This document shows positions 24,513-34,135 of a stretch of 64,000 nt of DNA, one piece after another. The notes under the pieces were generated by a model, which was not told the DNA's origin, searched no databases, and saw only the letters and a list, made by a program, of their open reading frames with translations. Source of the stretch: Candidatus Obscuribacter phosphatis (GTDB lineage Bacteria; Cyanobacteriota; Vampirovibrionia; Obscuribacterales; Obscuribacteraceae). Where the stretch lies: NCBI GenBank assembly GCA_001899315.1, contig MOYA01000001.1:1254272-1318271 (forward strand), written 5' to 3'. The stretch's first letter is position 1. Each line of letters begins with the position of its first letter. The position numbers were made by a program, and so were the translations under genes.

Positions 24513-27008
24513 ATGCAAGGTTTGGCAAAGGTAAGAAATTGGTTTAGCGAAAAGGGATATGTGCCATTTTCCTTTCAAGAAGAACTATGGCAAGCCTATC
24601 TTGCCGGACAAAGCGCTCTGCTTACGGCTTCTACCGGCACCGGCAAAACCTATGCTGCCTGGTTTGGTCCCCTAATAGAATTCTTGAATGATTCCGATAA
24701 TTTGTCTAAAACAAAGAACCAAGCCTTGCCCCTCACTGTCCTTTGGATCACCCCTTTGCGCGCCCTTGCTCAAGATCTTTGCCTGAATCTGCAGGCACCC
24801 GTCAAAGATCTAGACCTGCCCTTTACTGTCGAGACACGCACCGGCGATACATCAGCGAGCACCAGAGCCAGACAAAAAAAGATTCTGCCCAGCTGTCTGA
24901 TCACCACTCCCGAGTCTATTTCAATTCAGATGTCGTATGCCGGCTTTGCCGATAAGTTTGGACAAGTAAAGCTTGTGGTGGTGGATGAATGGCATGAGCT
25001 TTTGAGCAGCAAGCGGGGTACCCTGGTCGAGTTATTCTTAGCCCGATTGAGGCGTTATTGCCAGCCGGTGGTCTTTGCTCTATCTGCCACCATAGGTAAT
25101 GCTGAGACTGCCCTCGACACCCTCGTCCCAAGTATAAGCGGGTCTAAAGACAAGCTAATTGTCGCAGGCAAAGAAAAGAAAGTAATTGAGACTTGTTCGG
25201 TGATGCCGCCGCGTCTGTCTAATCTGCCTTGGACCGGTCATACCGGCTTGACTATGGTGGAAGAGGTGGCGAAACTGGCCGGTCAGGCGCGCTCTTCTTT
25301 GATTTTTACCAATACGCGTTCGCAGACCGAGCAGTGGTATCAAGAACTGATTGAAATCGAACCTGATTTTGTCGGACGTGCCGCCTTGCACCATGGCTCT
25401 CTCGATAACGACGTCAGGCGCTTTGTCGAAGAAAATCTGCGCACTGGGCGCATCAGTCTGGTTGTATCCACATCGTCTTTAGATTTGGGCGTCGACTTTT
25501 CGCCGGTAGAAAGAGTCTTGCAGGTGGGCAGCCCCAAGGGCGTGGCTCGGGCTTTGCAAAGGGCAGGACGCAGCGGTCATAGACCCGGTGCTGTCAGCAC
25601 ATTATATATGGTGCCTTGTCATGCCCTCGAACTGGTGGAATTGGCTGCTGCTCGCATTGCTATTGCTTCGGGACATCTCGAAGAACGTTATCCGGTATTG
25701 CAGCCAATTGATGTGCTTTGCCAACATATAACCACAACTTGTCTTTCTGGTCGTCTCTATCCTGAACAGTTTTTAGAAGAGATGAGACAAACCCGAGCCT
25801 TCAGCAAGTTGACCAGAGAGGAACTCGACTGGGCCCTTAGTTTTGTCGCCACCGGCGGCAGTGCACTTGCCGCCTATCCCGAGTTTAAAAGAATTAGATT
25901 TAAAGACGGTTATTATGAAGTCGATAGCGAAAGTCCGGAGGGCAAGCAACTTGCCCTCAAGCATCGTCTTTCCATCGGCACCATAGTTTCTGATCAGTCG
26001 ATGGAAGTGGCCTTCTTTCGGGGTGGCTCACTTGGCCATGTGGAAGAGTCTTTTATTTCAAGACTAAAAATTGGTGACACTTTTCTCTTTGCCGGTCGTT
26101 ATCTTGAACTTATTGAAGTCAAGGGTATGAAGGCTTATGTGCGACTTTCCAATCTCCGCAGCGGTCCTGTGCCCCGTTGGATGGGTGGACGTCTGCCTAT
26201 GTCGAGCGAGCTTTCACGCCATGTGCGCCAGCTTATAGACAGTGCGTCGCAGGGTAATTATGATCAGCCCGAAATGGCTTTTATCAAACCTCTTTTGCTT
26301 TTGCAGTCGCAGCGTTCGGCTCTGCCCCGCCAAGATGAGGTGCTGGTCGAATGGCATAAGTCGAGGGATGGCTATCATCTATTTGTTTATACATTCGAGG
26401 GCCGTCTGGTCAACGAAGGTCTCGCCCATCTGACCGCCTTTAAGCTTGCTAGGCAGTCGCCTGCCACTTTTTCGATTGCCGTCAATGACTGGGGTTTTGA
26501 AATACTTTCTGATAGACCTTTTCGGTTTGAAGAAGGGGCGTCGCAGTTTTTTGCTTCGTTCAAGCAGGAAGAATTATCGGACGACATACTTGCCTGTCTC
26601 AATGCCGGTGAAATGGCCAGACGTCAATTTAGAGAAATTGCCAGGGTGTCCGGGCTCATTTTTCAGGGTTATCCGGGGGCGCCCCGCACGGTCAAACAGG
26701 TGCAGATTTCTTCTTCTCTGCTTTATGACGTATTTGTCGATCACGATCCGGGTAATCTTTTGATCAGGCAGGCCCACCAAGAGGTGCTCGATAGACATCT
26801 GGAAGTGCGGCGCATGCAACTTGCCCTCGAACGCATCGTCAGCGGCAAAGTCATGGAGCTTGACACAGCCAAGGCAAGCCCTTTTGCTTTGCCTCTTATG
26901 GTGGATCGTCTGCGCGGCAAACTATCATCTGAAAAACTTGCCAGTCGTATTGAACGAATGGAAGTCGAAATGGCCAAAGAAATGCAGAGCGCTCGCTATT
27001 ATTTATAG
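24513..27008 (+). CDS. Ligase-associated DEXH-box helicase (Lhr-like)
   Basis: An SF2 DNA helicase. Walker A is LLTASTGTGKTYAAW, motif II is VVVDEWHEL, motif III is LSATIGN, and motif VI is ALQRAGRSGHR. A WH domain and the Lhr-type C-terminal region follow (FSIAVNDWGFEILS, FREIARVSGLIFQGYPG). At 831 residues the length matches the ligase-associated subgroup rather than full-size Lhr. It begins 2 nt after the ligase stop. It should unwind or translocate on damaged DNA to supply the ligase and nucleases of the same operon (inference from conserved neighbourhood). Confidence 0.93.
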   Translation: MQGLAKVRNWFSEKGYVPFSFQEELWQAYLAGQSALLTASTGTGKTYAAWFGPLIEFLNDSDNLSKTKNQALPLTVLWITPLRALAQDLCLNLQAPVKDLDLPFTVETRTGDTSASTRARQKKILPSCLITTPESISIQMSYAGFADKFGQVKLVVVDEWHELLSSKRGTLVELFLARLRRYCQPVVFALSATIGNAETALDTLVPSISGSKDKLIVAGKEKKVIETCSVMPPRLSNLPWTGHTGLTMVEEVAKLAGQARSSLIFTNTRSQTEQWYQELIEIEPDFVGRAALHHGSLDNDVRRFVEENLRTGRISLVVSTSSLDLGVDFSPVERVLQVGSPKGVARALQRAGRSGHRPGAVSTLYMVPCHALELVELAAARIAIASGHLEERYPVLQPIDVLCQHITTTCLSGRLYPEQFLEEMRQTRAFSKLTREELDWALSFVATGGSALAAYPEFKRIRFKDGYYEVDSESPEGKQLALKHRLSIGTIVSDQSMEVAFFRGGSLGHVEESFISRLKIGDTFLFAGRYLELIEVKGMKAYVRLSNLRSGPVPRWMGGRLPMSSELSRHVRQLIDSASQGNYDQPEMAFIKPLLLLQSQRSALPRQDEVLVEWHKSRDGYHLFVYTFEGRLVNEGLAHLTAFKLARQSPATFSIAVNDWGFEILSDRPFRFEEGASQFFASFKQEELSDDILACLNAGEMARRQFREIARVSGLIFQGYPGAPRTVKQVQISSSLLYDVFVDHDPGNLLIRQAHQEVLDRHLEVRRMQLALERIVSGKVMELDTAKASPFALPLMVDRLRGKLSSEKLASRIERMEVEMAKEMQSARYYL

Positions 27009-27036
27009 AGAGTATTCTTTTAAAAGAACATCAGAC

Positions 27037-27176
27037 ATAAAGATAAACATACATAATTAACACCATGCATAAATCACACCAGACATAATTAACACCATGT
27101 ATAAATAACACCATGTATAAATAACACCAGACATAAATAACATCTTGCATAAATCACAGCATACATAAATCACATG
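27037..27176. repeat. 16-bp tandem repeat ending at the pdeM start codon
   Basis: Eight contiguous units of exactly 16 bp (consensus ATAAATAACACCATGT) start at 27037, 27053, 27069, 27085, 27101, 27117, 27133 and 27149. A ninth, two bases shorter (from 27165), contains the ATG of the next gene. There are no spacers, so it is not a CRISPR array. The array occupies the whole helicase-pdeM gap, including the place where a ribosome site would be. Confidence 0.9.
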
Positions 27177-27860
27177 GCTAACTGGCAAAAAATTCGCCGC
27201 CTGGGCGAGACGATTACAATACTGCCCGATAAAGCTGTCTTTCTAAGTGACAGAAAGACCCTGCTTGTTTCCGATGTTCATCTTGGTAAAGGGCAAGCTT
27301 TTCGGGCCCGGCAATTTTTCGCCCCACCGGGTTTGTGCGCCGGTGATCTCGATCGCTTACTGAGGCTCATTATTGACTGTGGTGCCAGTCGTTTGATTGT
27401 CTTAGGCGATCTTGTCCATAGCAGAGACGGTATCGATAGAGAACTCGATGAACTCTTTATTGCCTTTAGAGAAAAAACAAAAGATGTGGAAATTAGCCTT
27501 GTGCTTGGTAATCATGATCGCAAAGTGAAATTTAGTAAGCAGTGGCAATTGAACCTGTTGAGCGGTTATTTTGAAGAAGAGGGCTTTATTTTTGATCATG
27601 GCGATAGTCCCTTACCCCAGGCGCTTTTGACTGCCAAGAAATTCGCTTTCTCCGGCCATATTCATCCGGCAGTAAAACTAAGCGGCGCCGGCTTGAGCGA
27701 GCGTCTGCCCTGCTATTGGCTTAGACAAAAAGAAAGAAGATTGGTTTTGCCTTCTTTTGGAACATTTACCGGAGCCTTTACTATCAAACCTGAAAGTGCA
27801 GATCGCATTTTTATACCGCTCTATAATGAGGGCAGTGTCGTCGAGGTTAAGCTAAACTAG
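27174..27860 (+). CDS. pdeM: Ligase-associated DNA damage response endonuclease/phosphoesterase PdeM
   Basis: A calcineurin-like metallophosphoesterase of 228 residues with all metal motifs: SDVHLGKG (DxH), VLGDLVHS (GDxxH), VLGNHD (GNHD) and SGHIHPAV (GHxH). Its place after the exonuclease, ligase and helicase is the standard order of this operon, which supports a nuclease role. The ATG lies inside the last unit of a 16-bp repeat array, and no Shine-Dalgarno sequence is visible. Translation may depend on the upstream array or be leaderless-like. The stop at 27860 is 1 nt before the next ATG. Confidence 0.9.
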   Translation: MANWQKIRRLGETITILPDKAVFLSDRKTLLVSDVHLGKGQAFRARQFFAPPGLCAGDLDRLLRLIIDCGASRLIVLGDLVHSRDGIDRELDELFIAFREKTKDVEISLVLGNHDRKVKFSKQWQLNLLSGYFEEEGFIFDHGDSPLPQALLTAKKFAFSGHIHPAVKLSGAGLSERLPCYWLRQKERRLVLPSFGTFTGAFTIKPESADRIFIPLYNEGSVVEVKLN

Positions 27861-27861
27861 A

Positions 27862-28827
27862 ATGCTGAATTTGCCCATAAAAAGACGAGAGTTCCTTGGA
27901 CTGGCTGCCCTGCTCGCAGTGCCAGGCTTTCGTTTGGAACCACTCTTTGCTTCGACGCCCAAGCCCGCACTTTCACTGGCTCAAATCAAAGAGGCTGCCG
28001 ATCAGGGCAACTGGTCCAGTCTTCCTGCCGGTGAGAGGCTCTGCCGTGTGGCTCTTTATCTGGCCGGTCTATCTATACCCTATCAAGGCGGCAGTCTTGA
28101 TAAAGACTGCAGTATAGAGAAGTGCTTGGTCGACCTCAGTAGTTTTGATTGCGTCACCTTTGTAGAAACTTGTTTGGCTCTCAGTGCCTTAATAGCTAAA
28201 TCTAATAGTGCTAAGTCTAATAGTGTCAAAACAAAGATTGATTGGACTAATTTTGACGATCTAAGAAAGGAGATAACCGCTTTGCGTTATCGCTATGGTA
28301 TCGTCGATGGTTATGCAAGTCGCCTGCACTATACAAGTGAATGGCTCTATCAGAACTGCCAAAATGGTCGTCTTGCCTTGATAAGAGATTTACCCGGTCT
28401 CACTTTTCTTGATTTTTCCAAGAAGCTCGATTTTATGACCAGCCATCCATCTTATTACAAGCAAATTGGCCAGGTCGGCTCAGCTAACTTTGAGAAAATA
28501 GCCCGCATTGAAAATGAGATTAGCAAAAATGTGCTTGCCTCAGGCTTCCTAAAATATTTGCCCAAAGGTCAGTTTGCCTCACTTGAGAAACTACCTAAAG
28601 ATGCCGGTCTACAAAGCGGTGATATTGTCTTTGTTACCACTGCCATGCCTGGTCTAGACATCTTGCATCTCGGTATCATCAGTCGGGAAGAAGACGGCTT
28701 GCATTTTATCAATGCCTCTTCGTCTAAAGGGGTGAATAAAGTGGTGAAAGAAAAAGCGCCGCTTGCCGCAGCGCTCAATTGGTCAAAGTCGATAAATGGA
28801 GCGATCTTCGCTAGACCACTTATTTGA
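27862..28827 (+). CDS. Exported DUF1460 protein (NlpC/P60-like amidase)
   Basis: DUF1460 proteins are cysteine amidases of the NlpC/P60 type that cut N-acetylmuramoyl-L-alanine bonds in peptidoglycan fragments. The catalytic Cys lies in SSFDCVTFVETCLALS, and the His in LDILHLGIISREEDGLHFIN. The N-terminus KRREFLGLAALLAVPGF has a twin-arginine pattern and a short hydrophobic core, so Tat export is likely. A small AKSNSAKSNS repeat (28195-28225) interrupts the domain. It begins 1 nt after pdeM and so ends the repair operon transcript, although its function is in the envelope; this pairing is unusual. Its last 8 bases overlap the convergent AhpD-like gene. Confidence 0.8.
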   Translation: MLNLPIKRREFLGLAALLAVPGFRLEPLFASTPKPALSLAQIKEAADQGNWSSLPAGERLCRVALYLAGLSIPYQGGSLDKDCSIEKCLVDLSSFDCVTFVETCLALSALIAKSNSAKSNSVKTKIDWTNFDDLRKEITALRYRYGIVDGYASRLHYTSEWLYQNCQNGRLALIRDLPGLTFLDFSKKLDFMTSHPSYYKQIGQVGSANFEKIARIENEISKNVLASGFLKYLPKGQFASLEKLPKDAGLQSGDIVFVTTAMPGLDILHLGIISREEDGLHFINASSSKGVNKVVKEKAPLAAALNWSKSINGAIFARPLI

Positions 28828-29221
28828 CGGGGATGAACTCTTCATCGATGGGCATTTGATAGCCATTAGCCAAACGATTGGTTTCATTGGCCAAGCCCAC
28901 AACGGCGATTAGCTCGTGATACATTTCATCGGTCATGCCTTTGGCGCGGGCAGCGGCTGTGTGTGAATGAATGCAATAGGGGCAGTTATTTGTCACACTG
29001 ACTGCAATATAGATCATTTCTTTAGTGAGTGCGTCGAGGGCGCCCGGGGTCATAACTAGTTTGACCGAGGTCCAGATTCTTTTCATGGTCTGGGGCGAGG
29101 CAGCCAGTACCTTCCAAAAGTTATTGATCCAATTGGTCTTTCTCGCCGCTTTTATTTCGTCGAAAACAGCCTGCACCTCAGGTGGTGCATTGCCGTCTTC
29201 CACCATTTTTACCATTACCAT
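28820..29221 (-). CDS. Carboxymuconolactone decarboxylase/AhpD-like protein
   Basis: A 133-residue all-helical AhpD-family protein. The redox motif is NCPYCIHSHTAAARAKG, that is CxxC followed by His, as in alkylhydroperoxidase-like members that act as thiol peroxidases. No decarboxylase-specific feature is visible, so an antioxidant role is more likely. AGGAG lies seven bases before ATG 29221. It is the last gene of a tight three-gene unit with the LRR and transporter genes (14-nt gaps) and overlaps the DUF1460 gene end by 8 bp. Confidence 0.85.
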   Translation of the reverse strand: MVMVKMVEDGNAPPEVQAVFDEIKAARKTNWINNFWKVLAASPQTMKRIWTSVKLVMTPGALDALTKEMIYIAVSVTNNCPYCIHSHTAAARAKGMTDEMYHELIAVVGLANETNRLANGYQMPIDEEFIPVK

Positions 29222-29235
29222 ACTAGTTCTCCTGT

Positions 29236-32046
29236 TCAGGTCCAGTTGACGTCTTTATCTAAGAGCACGATACGACAGCCTGGTAAAGCCATCTTCAGCC
29301 CTGCTCTTTCCACCCGGGTATATTCGCATTCGTGAAAATTCAAAGTCTCTAGGGCGGTCAGCGGTGCTAGTTCTACCAGGTCGCCGTAGGCTATGTCGCA
29401 GCCTATGAGGGTAAGCTTCTTGAGTGACTTGATGGCGGCAAGACTCTTCAAAGACTCTTTTGTTATCTGGGTGTTGCGCAGATCCAACTCTTCCAGAGCA
29501 GGCAATTCAGAGAGGTAGGCAATCGCATCATCAACTATATTGCTGCTAGAGAGCTTCAATTCTTTCAGGCGCCTACAAGCAGTCATATGTTTGAAGCCGA
29601 CGCCGCTTATTTCTAGATTTTCTAAGTCGAGCACATTAAGGTCGTGCAATTGATTGAGAACCGCCAAGCCATCATCGGTTATTTGGGTGAATGAGAGTCT
29701 GAGTGTGCTTAGATGGGGCAGACGCCGCAGACTGGCGATACCCGAATCGGTCACCCTGGTATTGCAGAGATTGAGCCATTTGAGAGAGGTAAGCGAGCTT
29801 ATACAGGCGATACCGCGATCTCTTAGACGCTTGCAGTTTTCGAGATTGAGTGAGCGCAAAGAAACTAAATTGGTCAGGGCGGAGAGACCGTCGTCTGATA
29901 TCTGGGTACTGCTTAGATTGAGACTGGTCAATTCTTTGAAATTGCTCAAATAGACCATGCCACCATCAGTGATGCGGGTATCTGAGAGATTGAGGTCTTT
30001 CAAATGGCTCATATTGCGAATAGACGCCAGTCCATCATCGCTAATCGGCTGCCCGGAGAGATTGACTTCGCCGACCATGATCAAGCTTTCTATATGGGTG
30101 AGCCCTTGGTCGCTCACCTGCCCCAGGCGCAGATTACGTAAATGTCGCAGCTTGCTTAGATGGGGCATGTCGGCATCGGTGAGGGCTTTGGGATAGTCGA
30201 TATATCTCAGGTCGGAAAGTTCGCTTAAACTTTCTAGCACTCGGTTATCGCAAGCAGTGGAAGCCAGGTTGAGATAACGCAGCTCGGAAAGGGAGGACAG
30301 TCCCTGGGCTTGCTCGTTATTGATTCTAGTGAGAGATAAGTCGAGTTCTTTTAGATGGGGTAGATGACTAATTTTGGACACCACTTCGCTGCCTATGCGA
30401 TTGCAGCCCTTGAGGTGCAGAGTCTCTAGATTAATCAGTCCGGCTAAGCCAGTCAGCCCCCGGTCTTGCACCGGATTATTCGACAAGTCGAGCACCCGCA
30501 AACGAGGCAGATAACCAAGTTCAATATCAGGACCGTCATAGCGCAAAGATAGTTCTTCTAGGGCCGGCAAATTATCGATAAAGAGTCTGATGCGGTCTTT
30601 ATAGCTTTCGAATTCTTCTTTGGTGGCATCGCTGCTGATACCAAGGTGCAGTCTTTTGAGACTGACCAATTCACTGAGATATTCCAGCCCTTCGCCTTTT
30701 AGGTCGACCTGTCTAAGGGAGAGTTCTTCCAACTGTTTGAGATAGCGAAAAGAAGCAAATACAGCTTCGCTTATGTCATCGGCTCTGACCACCAAGCGTA
30801 CCAGGTCGGTGAGGTTGAGAACATTCTCCAGACCTTCTTCGGTGATGCTGTCGGTGCGCAAGACCAGGGTGCGCAGGTTTTTGAAGTGCTTGAGGGCTTG
30901 CAGACCTTCATCTGTGACTGATGAAAAGACCAGATAAAGCTCTTCGATGCTGTTTTCGCCGGCGATTGTACTGAGCAGCTTATCGTCTACCGCCGCCCCT
31001 TCTAAAAGCAGTTTTTTCACCGGTGTACGACTGAGCAGATCGCCTAGGTCGAGGGGACCGGGCTGGCAATGACTTAGTCTAAGCTCTTTCAAACTGCTTA
31101 GTTTGGTAATTGGTTTGAGCGCTTCCGGGTCGACTATATTGCAACTGGTCAGCTGTAAGGTGCGTAGCCTTTGCAAATTGGCTAGTTCACGCAGAGTATA
31201 TTTCTCAATTTCCAGTCCGCCCAATCTAAGCTCTCGCAAGCCGGAGAGGCGGTTGATTACAGCAAAATCGAGGTCGCTTATCTCGTCGAATAAATAATCA
31301 AGCGACTGTATATCGTCTGGCTTTAGTCTTTCGCACTTCTGAAATGCGTCGCGGTCAAGCACTTCTAGGCGCACGAAAGCGCGGCGCGAGACTTGCACTG
31401 TCCCGAGGGCTTCACCTACTTCGCTCCAGGTTCTCTGCCCTCCTGGATCGGCTTGCGCCACCAGTAGCTTGCCCGGTGAGACTTCAAATGGAAAGTTGAG
31501 CATTCGCCCTGAATGCACGACTATATGGCAGTTGGGCAGAAACTGATTGAGTTCGGCTGCCCCTGGACCACTGACCGCCGTAGAGTCGACATAGAGTTTG
31601 CGCAGTTCGGTGAGATGTCTTAGTTTTGATAAGCCATAGTCTGAGACTTCGGTGCCGCCCAGGTCGAGTGTATGCAAGAAGCGCAAATTGCGCAGACTAT
31701 ACATACCGTCGTCGCCTATTTTGCGCTCTGGTAAGCTGAGATATCTTAGACCAGTCAAGTGCGAAATGCATTCAAGCGACTGGTTGTCTATGTCGACCAT
31801 GCGAAAGTCGATTGATTGCAGAGCGTCAGCCGGCAAATAGTTGAAATCGCGCAGGTCGGCATCGGCTGATACCAATAAATGCAAATTGGCTTCTTTGACT
31901 AATTGCACAGTGCCTTGTGCTTCGCCCAGTTTGTTCTCCCACCAACCGCTCATGGTGCCGGTGCGATAAATCTGATACAAGGCACCAAGCGATCTCTCTT
32001 GCGGAAAGTGAAGTTCTTTGAGCGCCTTGGTTTCGCTTTCAGTCAT
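29236..32046 (-). CDS. Large leucine-rich repeat protein (936 residues)
   Basis: Nearly the whole length is LRR units of about 24 residues, with the pattern LxxLxxLxLxxTxIxDxGLxxL (for example LKDLNLSDTRITDGGMVYLS), the cysteine-containing/GALA-like type. The first 250 residues hold a duplicated module that begins with GEAQGTVQ and GEALGTVQ, each leading into a PADALQSIDF/PDDIQSLDY strand and then LRRs. No signal peptide or membrane segment is seen, so the protein is probably cytoplasmic and used for protein binding. It lies 14 nt after the transporter and 14 nt before the AhpD-like gene. The partner is unknown; the transporter's soluble C-terminus is one candidate. Confidence 0.9.
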   Translation of the reverse strand: MTESETKALKELHFPQERSLGALYQIYRTGTMSGWWENKLGEAQGTVQLVKEANLHLLVSADADLRDFNYLPADALQSIDFRMVDIDNQSLECISHLTGLRYLSLPERKIGDDGMYSLRNLRFLHTLDLGGTEVSDYGLSKLRHLTELRKLYVDSTAVSGPGAAELNQFLPNCHIVVHSGRMLNFPFEVSPGKLLVAQADPGGQRTWSEVGEALGTVQVSRRAFVRLEVLDRDAFQKCERLKPDDIQSLDYLFDEISDLDFAVINRLSGLRELRLGGLEIEKYTLRELANLQRLRTLQLTSCNIVDPEALKPITKLSSLKELRLSHCQPGPLDLGDLLSRTPVKKLLLEGAAVDDKLLSTIAGENSIEELYLVFSSVTDEGLQALKHFKNLRTLVLRTDSITEEGLENVLNLTDLVRLVVRADDISEAVFASFRYLKQLEELSLRQVDLKGEGLEYLSELVSLKRLHLGISSDATKEEFESYKDRIRLFIDNLPALEELSLRYDGPDIELGYLPRLRVLDLSNNPVQDRGLTGLAGLINLETLHLKGCNRIGSEVVSKISHLPHLKELDLSLTRINNEQAQGLSSLSELRYLNLASTACDNRVLESLSELSDLRYIDYPKALTDADMPHLSKLRHLRNLRLGQVSDQGLTHIESLIMVGEVNLSGQPISDDGLASIRNMSHLKDLNLSDTRITDGGMVYLSNFKELTSLNLSSTQISDDGLSALTNLVSLRSLNLENCKRLRDRGIACISSLTSLKWLNLCNTRVTDSGIASLRRLPHLSTLRLSFTQITDDGLAVLNQLHDLNVLDLENLEISGVGFKHMTACRRLKELKLSSSNIVDDAIAYLSELPALEELDLRNTQITKESLKSLAAIKSLKKLTLIGCDIAYGDLVELAPLTALETLNFHECEYTRVERAGLKMALPGCRIVLLDKDVNWT

Positions 32047-32060
32047 TTTTCTTCCTGCAA

Positions 32061-33977
32061 TTAGGACTGTTTACTGCTGCCGAGTCTTTCCAAAAGTGTA
32101 GGACGCCCAATGTTGACAACGCTGACGCCCAGGTTGCTTTCAAGATCGCGGGCGTAGCGGTCGGCGAGATCTGGGTCTGAACCAGTGCCAATAAAGACTT
32201 TAGAGAAAGGATGCGCTTTCTTGAGATAGATTAGACCATCGACAAGGGTCTCGGGCAAGATTTTTACGGTCAAGACCACATCATGATTGCGAAAACTCGG
32301 GGCAATCTGTTGCGAGACTACGCGCTGCAACAGTTCATGCATCATGCCGCGTCTTGCCGATTCTTCCTCGGCATGAAAAATGATTATCTCTTTGGGACCG
32401 GGCTCTTCTTGTTCAAGCAATTTGATCAGCATGGTGGCCAAGCTTCTCGCTTTGGCACCACCGGTGCAAAGTACAAATGTCGGCAAATTTTCGGGAATCT
32501 CTTCTTGATTGACGAACTTGCCCATACCCAGTCGCAAGTCGGGTAGCTCGCGCAGACGTCCTTCAAGCACTCCCATACGATAAAAGCACATGACAATAAT
32601 AATGACGCCCAAAATCTGGAAGCCAAGTGATCTGGCACTCTCTGCCGAGAACAAGAGCACCACCTCGCCGAAAAATAAGGCGAGCAAGCCAATCATCGGC
32701 GGTATGGGTAATTTGAGATTGTTTATGGTTATGGTCAATTTGCTCTTGAAAGGTGCTCTTTCAACTTTGAGGGGCATGCGCACCCTAAGCATGATCACAC
32801 CCAGACAAAAAGAGCACATAACCGCCAAGAAGGCCATACCGTAGACCTGACCAAGATTGTCCACTTGACCCGGCAGAATACAAATCATAAAGGCGCAGAC
32901 CACCATGAAAGGCAGGCAGACAAAAGGATAGCCCTGCAACATGGGAAACTTATGGGCCCAGCGTCTCAAAATAAAGGCAGGCAGATTGCCTTGTTTTGCC
33001 ATTGTTGTACAAAGACCGATACAGCCAACATAAGCTGTATTGACGGCAGCAAAGAGCACCAGGGCGGCGTCCACCACCAAGATAATAAGCAGTTGCTTGC
33101 CCCCTTCCACAAAGGCTAGACCGCTCAGCAAGCTGTTTTTGAAGCTTTCGATTTGCTGAGCATCAAGCAAAGATAGACAAAGCAATGAAGTGACAGGGGC
33201 GGTTATGCCCACCAGAATTACTACGCAAAGATAAATCTGCTTAAGTGTGCGCCAGGTAGGGGTCTTGAGCTGTTCAACTATCTGGGCTGCCGACTCAAAG
33301 CCGGTAATGCCTAAAAATGCCGCAGCAAAGCCGTGCACCAGATGTTCCGGGGTAATCTTGGGATAACAGGTGAGAAACTTAGATAAATCGACTTGTTTTT
33401 CAACCAGCATCATCACGCCCTTAACATCCATATAAAGCAAGAGCGAAAAATGGAAGAGGGCGATAAGGAAAACAATCATGGCCGGCTCTTTGATGCCGAC
33501 TATATTGAGCAAGCCGAAAATAACCACAGGGGCTATGGCTGTAAGCACAATAGAAGAGAGCGGCCAGTTCATTATGTTATCGATAGAGTCGATATAAAAG
33601 GCGCCTGAAAGGGCGCTTACTGCCGCCGTCGCTAGATAAGAAAGAATGGTGAGGGCGCCCACGAAGATGGCAAAGCGCTTGCCGATGGTTTGCAAGACCA
33701 TGATATAGGCGCCGCCGTTGAAGGGACTGACGGCGCAGCCTTCTTCATAGGTGGCTTTGAAGAACCACATCAAAAGGCAGACCACCCCAATAATTGCTGG
33801 AGCAGCGAAACTGACCAAGGGGAAGATGACACCGGTGGTGTAAAAAACCGATGTACCTATGTCGGCACCGACAATGGCTGAAGCAAGCCACCAAGACAAG
33901 AGTGAATCGCCGTGGGGGGATCCCTTGACCGATTTACGCACTTCGGCGGTGGGTCCGGTTTGGTTGCCTTCTGTCAC
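32061..33977 (-). CDS. APC-superfamily transporter with soluble C-terminal domain
   Basis: An amino-acid/polyamine/organocation-type permease. The first helix has the substrate loop GADIGTSVFYTTGVIFPLV, and about twelve hydrophobic segments extend to roughly residue 475. A cytoplasmic C-terminal region of about 150 residues follows, with alpha/beta strands such as TFVLCTGGAKARSLATMLI and KEIIIFHAEEE. This resembles the universal-stress-protein-like regulatory tails of some APC permeases. The start is GTG at 33977. It heads the unit with the LRR and AhpD-like genes and is divergent from the isomerase gene. The substrate is not determinable here. Confidence 0.83.
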   Translation of the reverse strand: MTEGNQTGPTAEVRKSVKGSPHGDSLLSWWLASAIVGADIGTSVFYTTGVIFPLVSFAAPAIIGVVCLLMWFFKATYEEGCAVSPFNGGAYIMVLQTIGKRFAIFVGALTILSYLATAAVSALSGAFYIDSIDNIMNWPLSSIVLTAIAPVVIFGLLNIVGIKEPAMIVFLIALFHFSLLLYMDVKGVMMLVEKQVDLSKFLTCYPKITPEHLVHGFAAAFLGITGFESAAQIVEQLKTPTWRTLKQIYLCVVILVGITAPVTSLLCLSLLDAQQIESFKNSLLSGLAFVEGGKQLLIILVVDAALVLFAAVNTAYVGCIGLCTTMAKQGNLPAFILRRWAHKFPMLQGYPFVCLPFMVVCAFMICILPGQVDNLGQVYGMAFLAVMCSFCLGVIMLRVRMPLKVERAPFKSKLTITINNLKLPIPPMIGLLALFFGEVVLLFSAESARSLGFQILGVIIIVMCFYRMGVLEGRLRELPDLRLGMGKFVNQEEIPENLPTFVLCTGGAKARSLATMLIKLLEQEEPGPKEIIIFHAEEESARRGMMHELLQRVVSQQIAPSFRNHDVVLTVKILPETLVDGLIYLKKAHPFSKVFIGTGSDPDLADRYARDLESNLGVSVVNIGRPTLLERLGSSKQS

Positions 33978-34135
33978 GTATTACCTGGGTCTTTTGCCTG
34001 AAAACACTTCCACATAAGCTACTACATCTTTAGCTTCCGTCAACAACCTTAGAAAAGAAATGCAGTTTTCTGATATCTTTTCGCAATATGTTTCGAGCCG
34101 CCGCAAAAACGGTGCTTTTTGGAGTATTAGTCAAG

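Noticed and set aside
27037..27176. CRISPR array in the helicase-pdeM gap
   Set aside because: Units are 16 bp and contiguous without spacers; there are no cas genes in the window.
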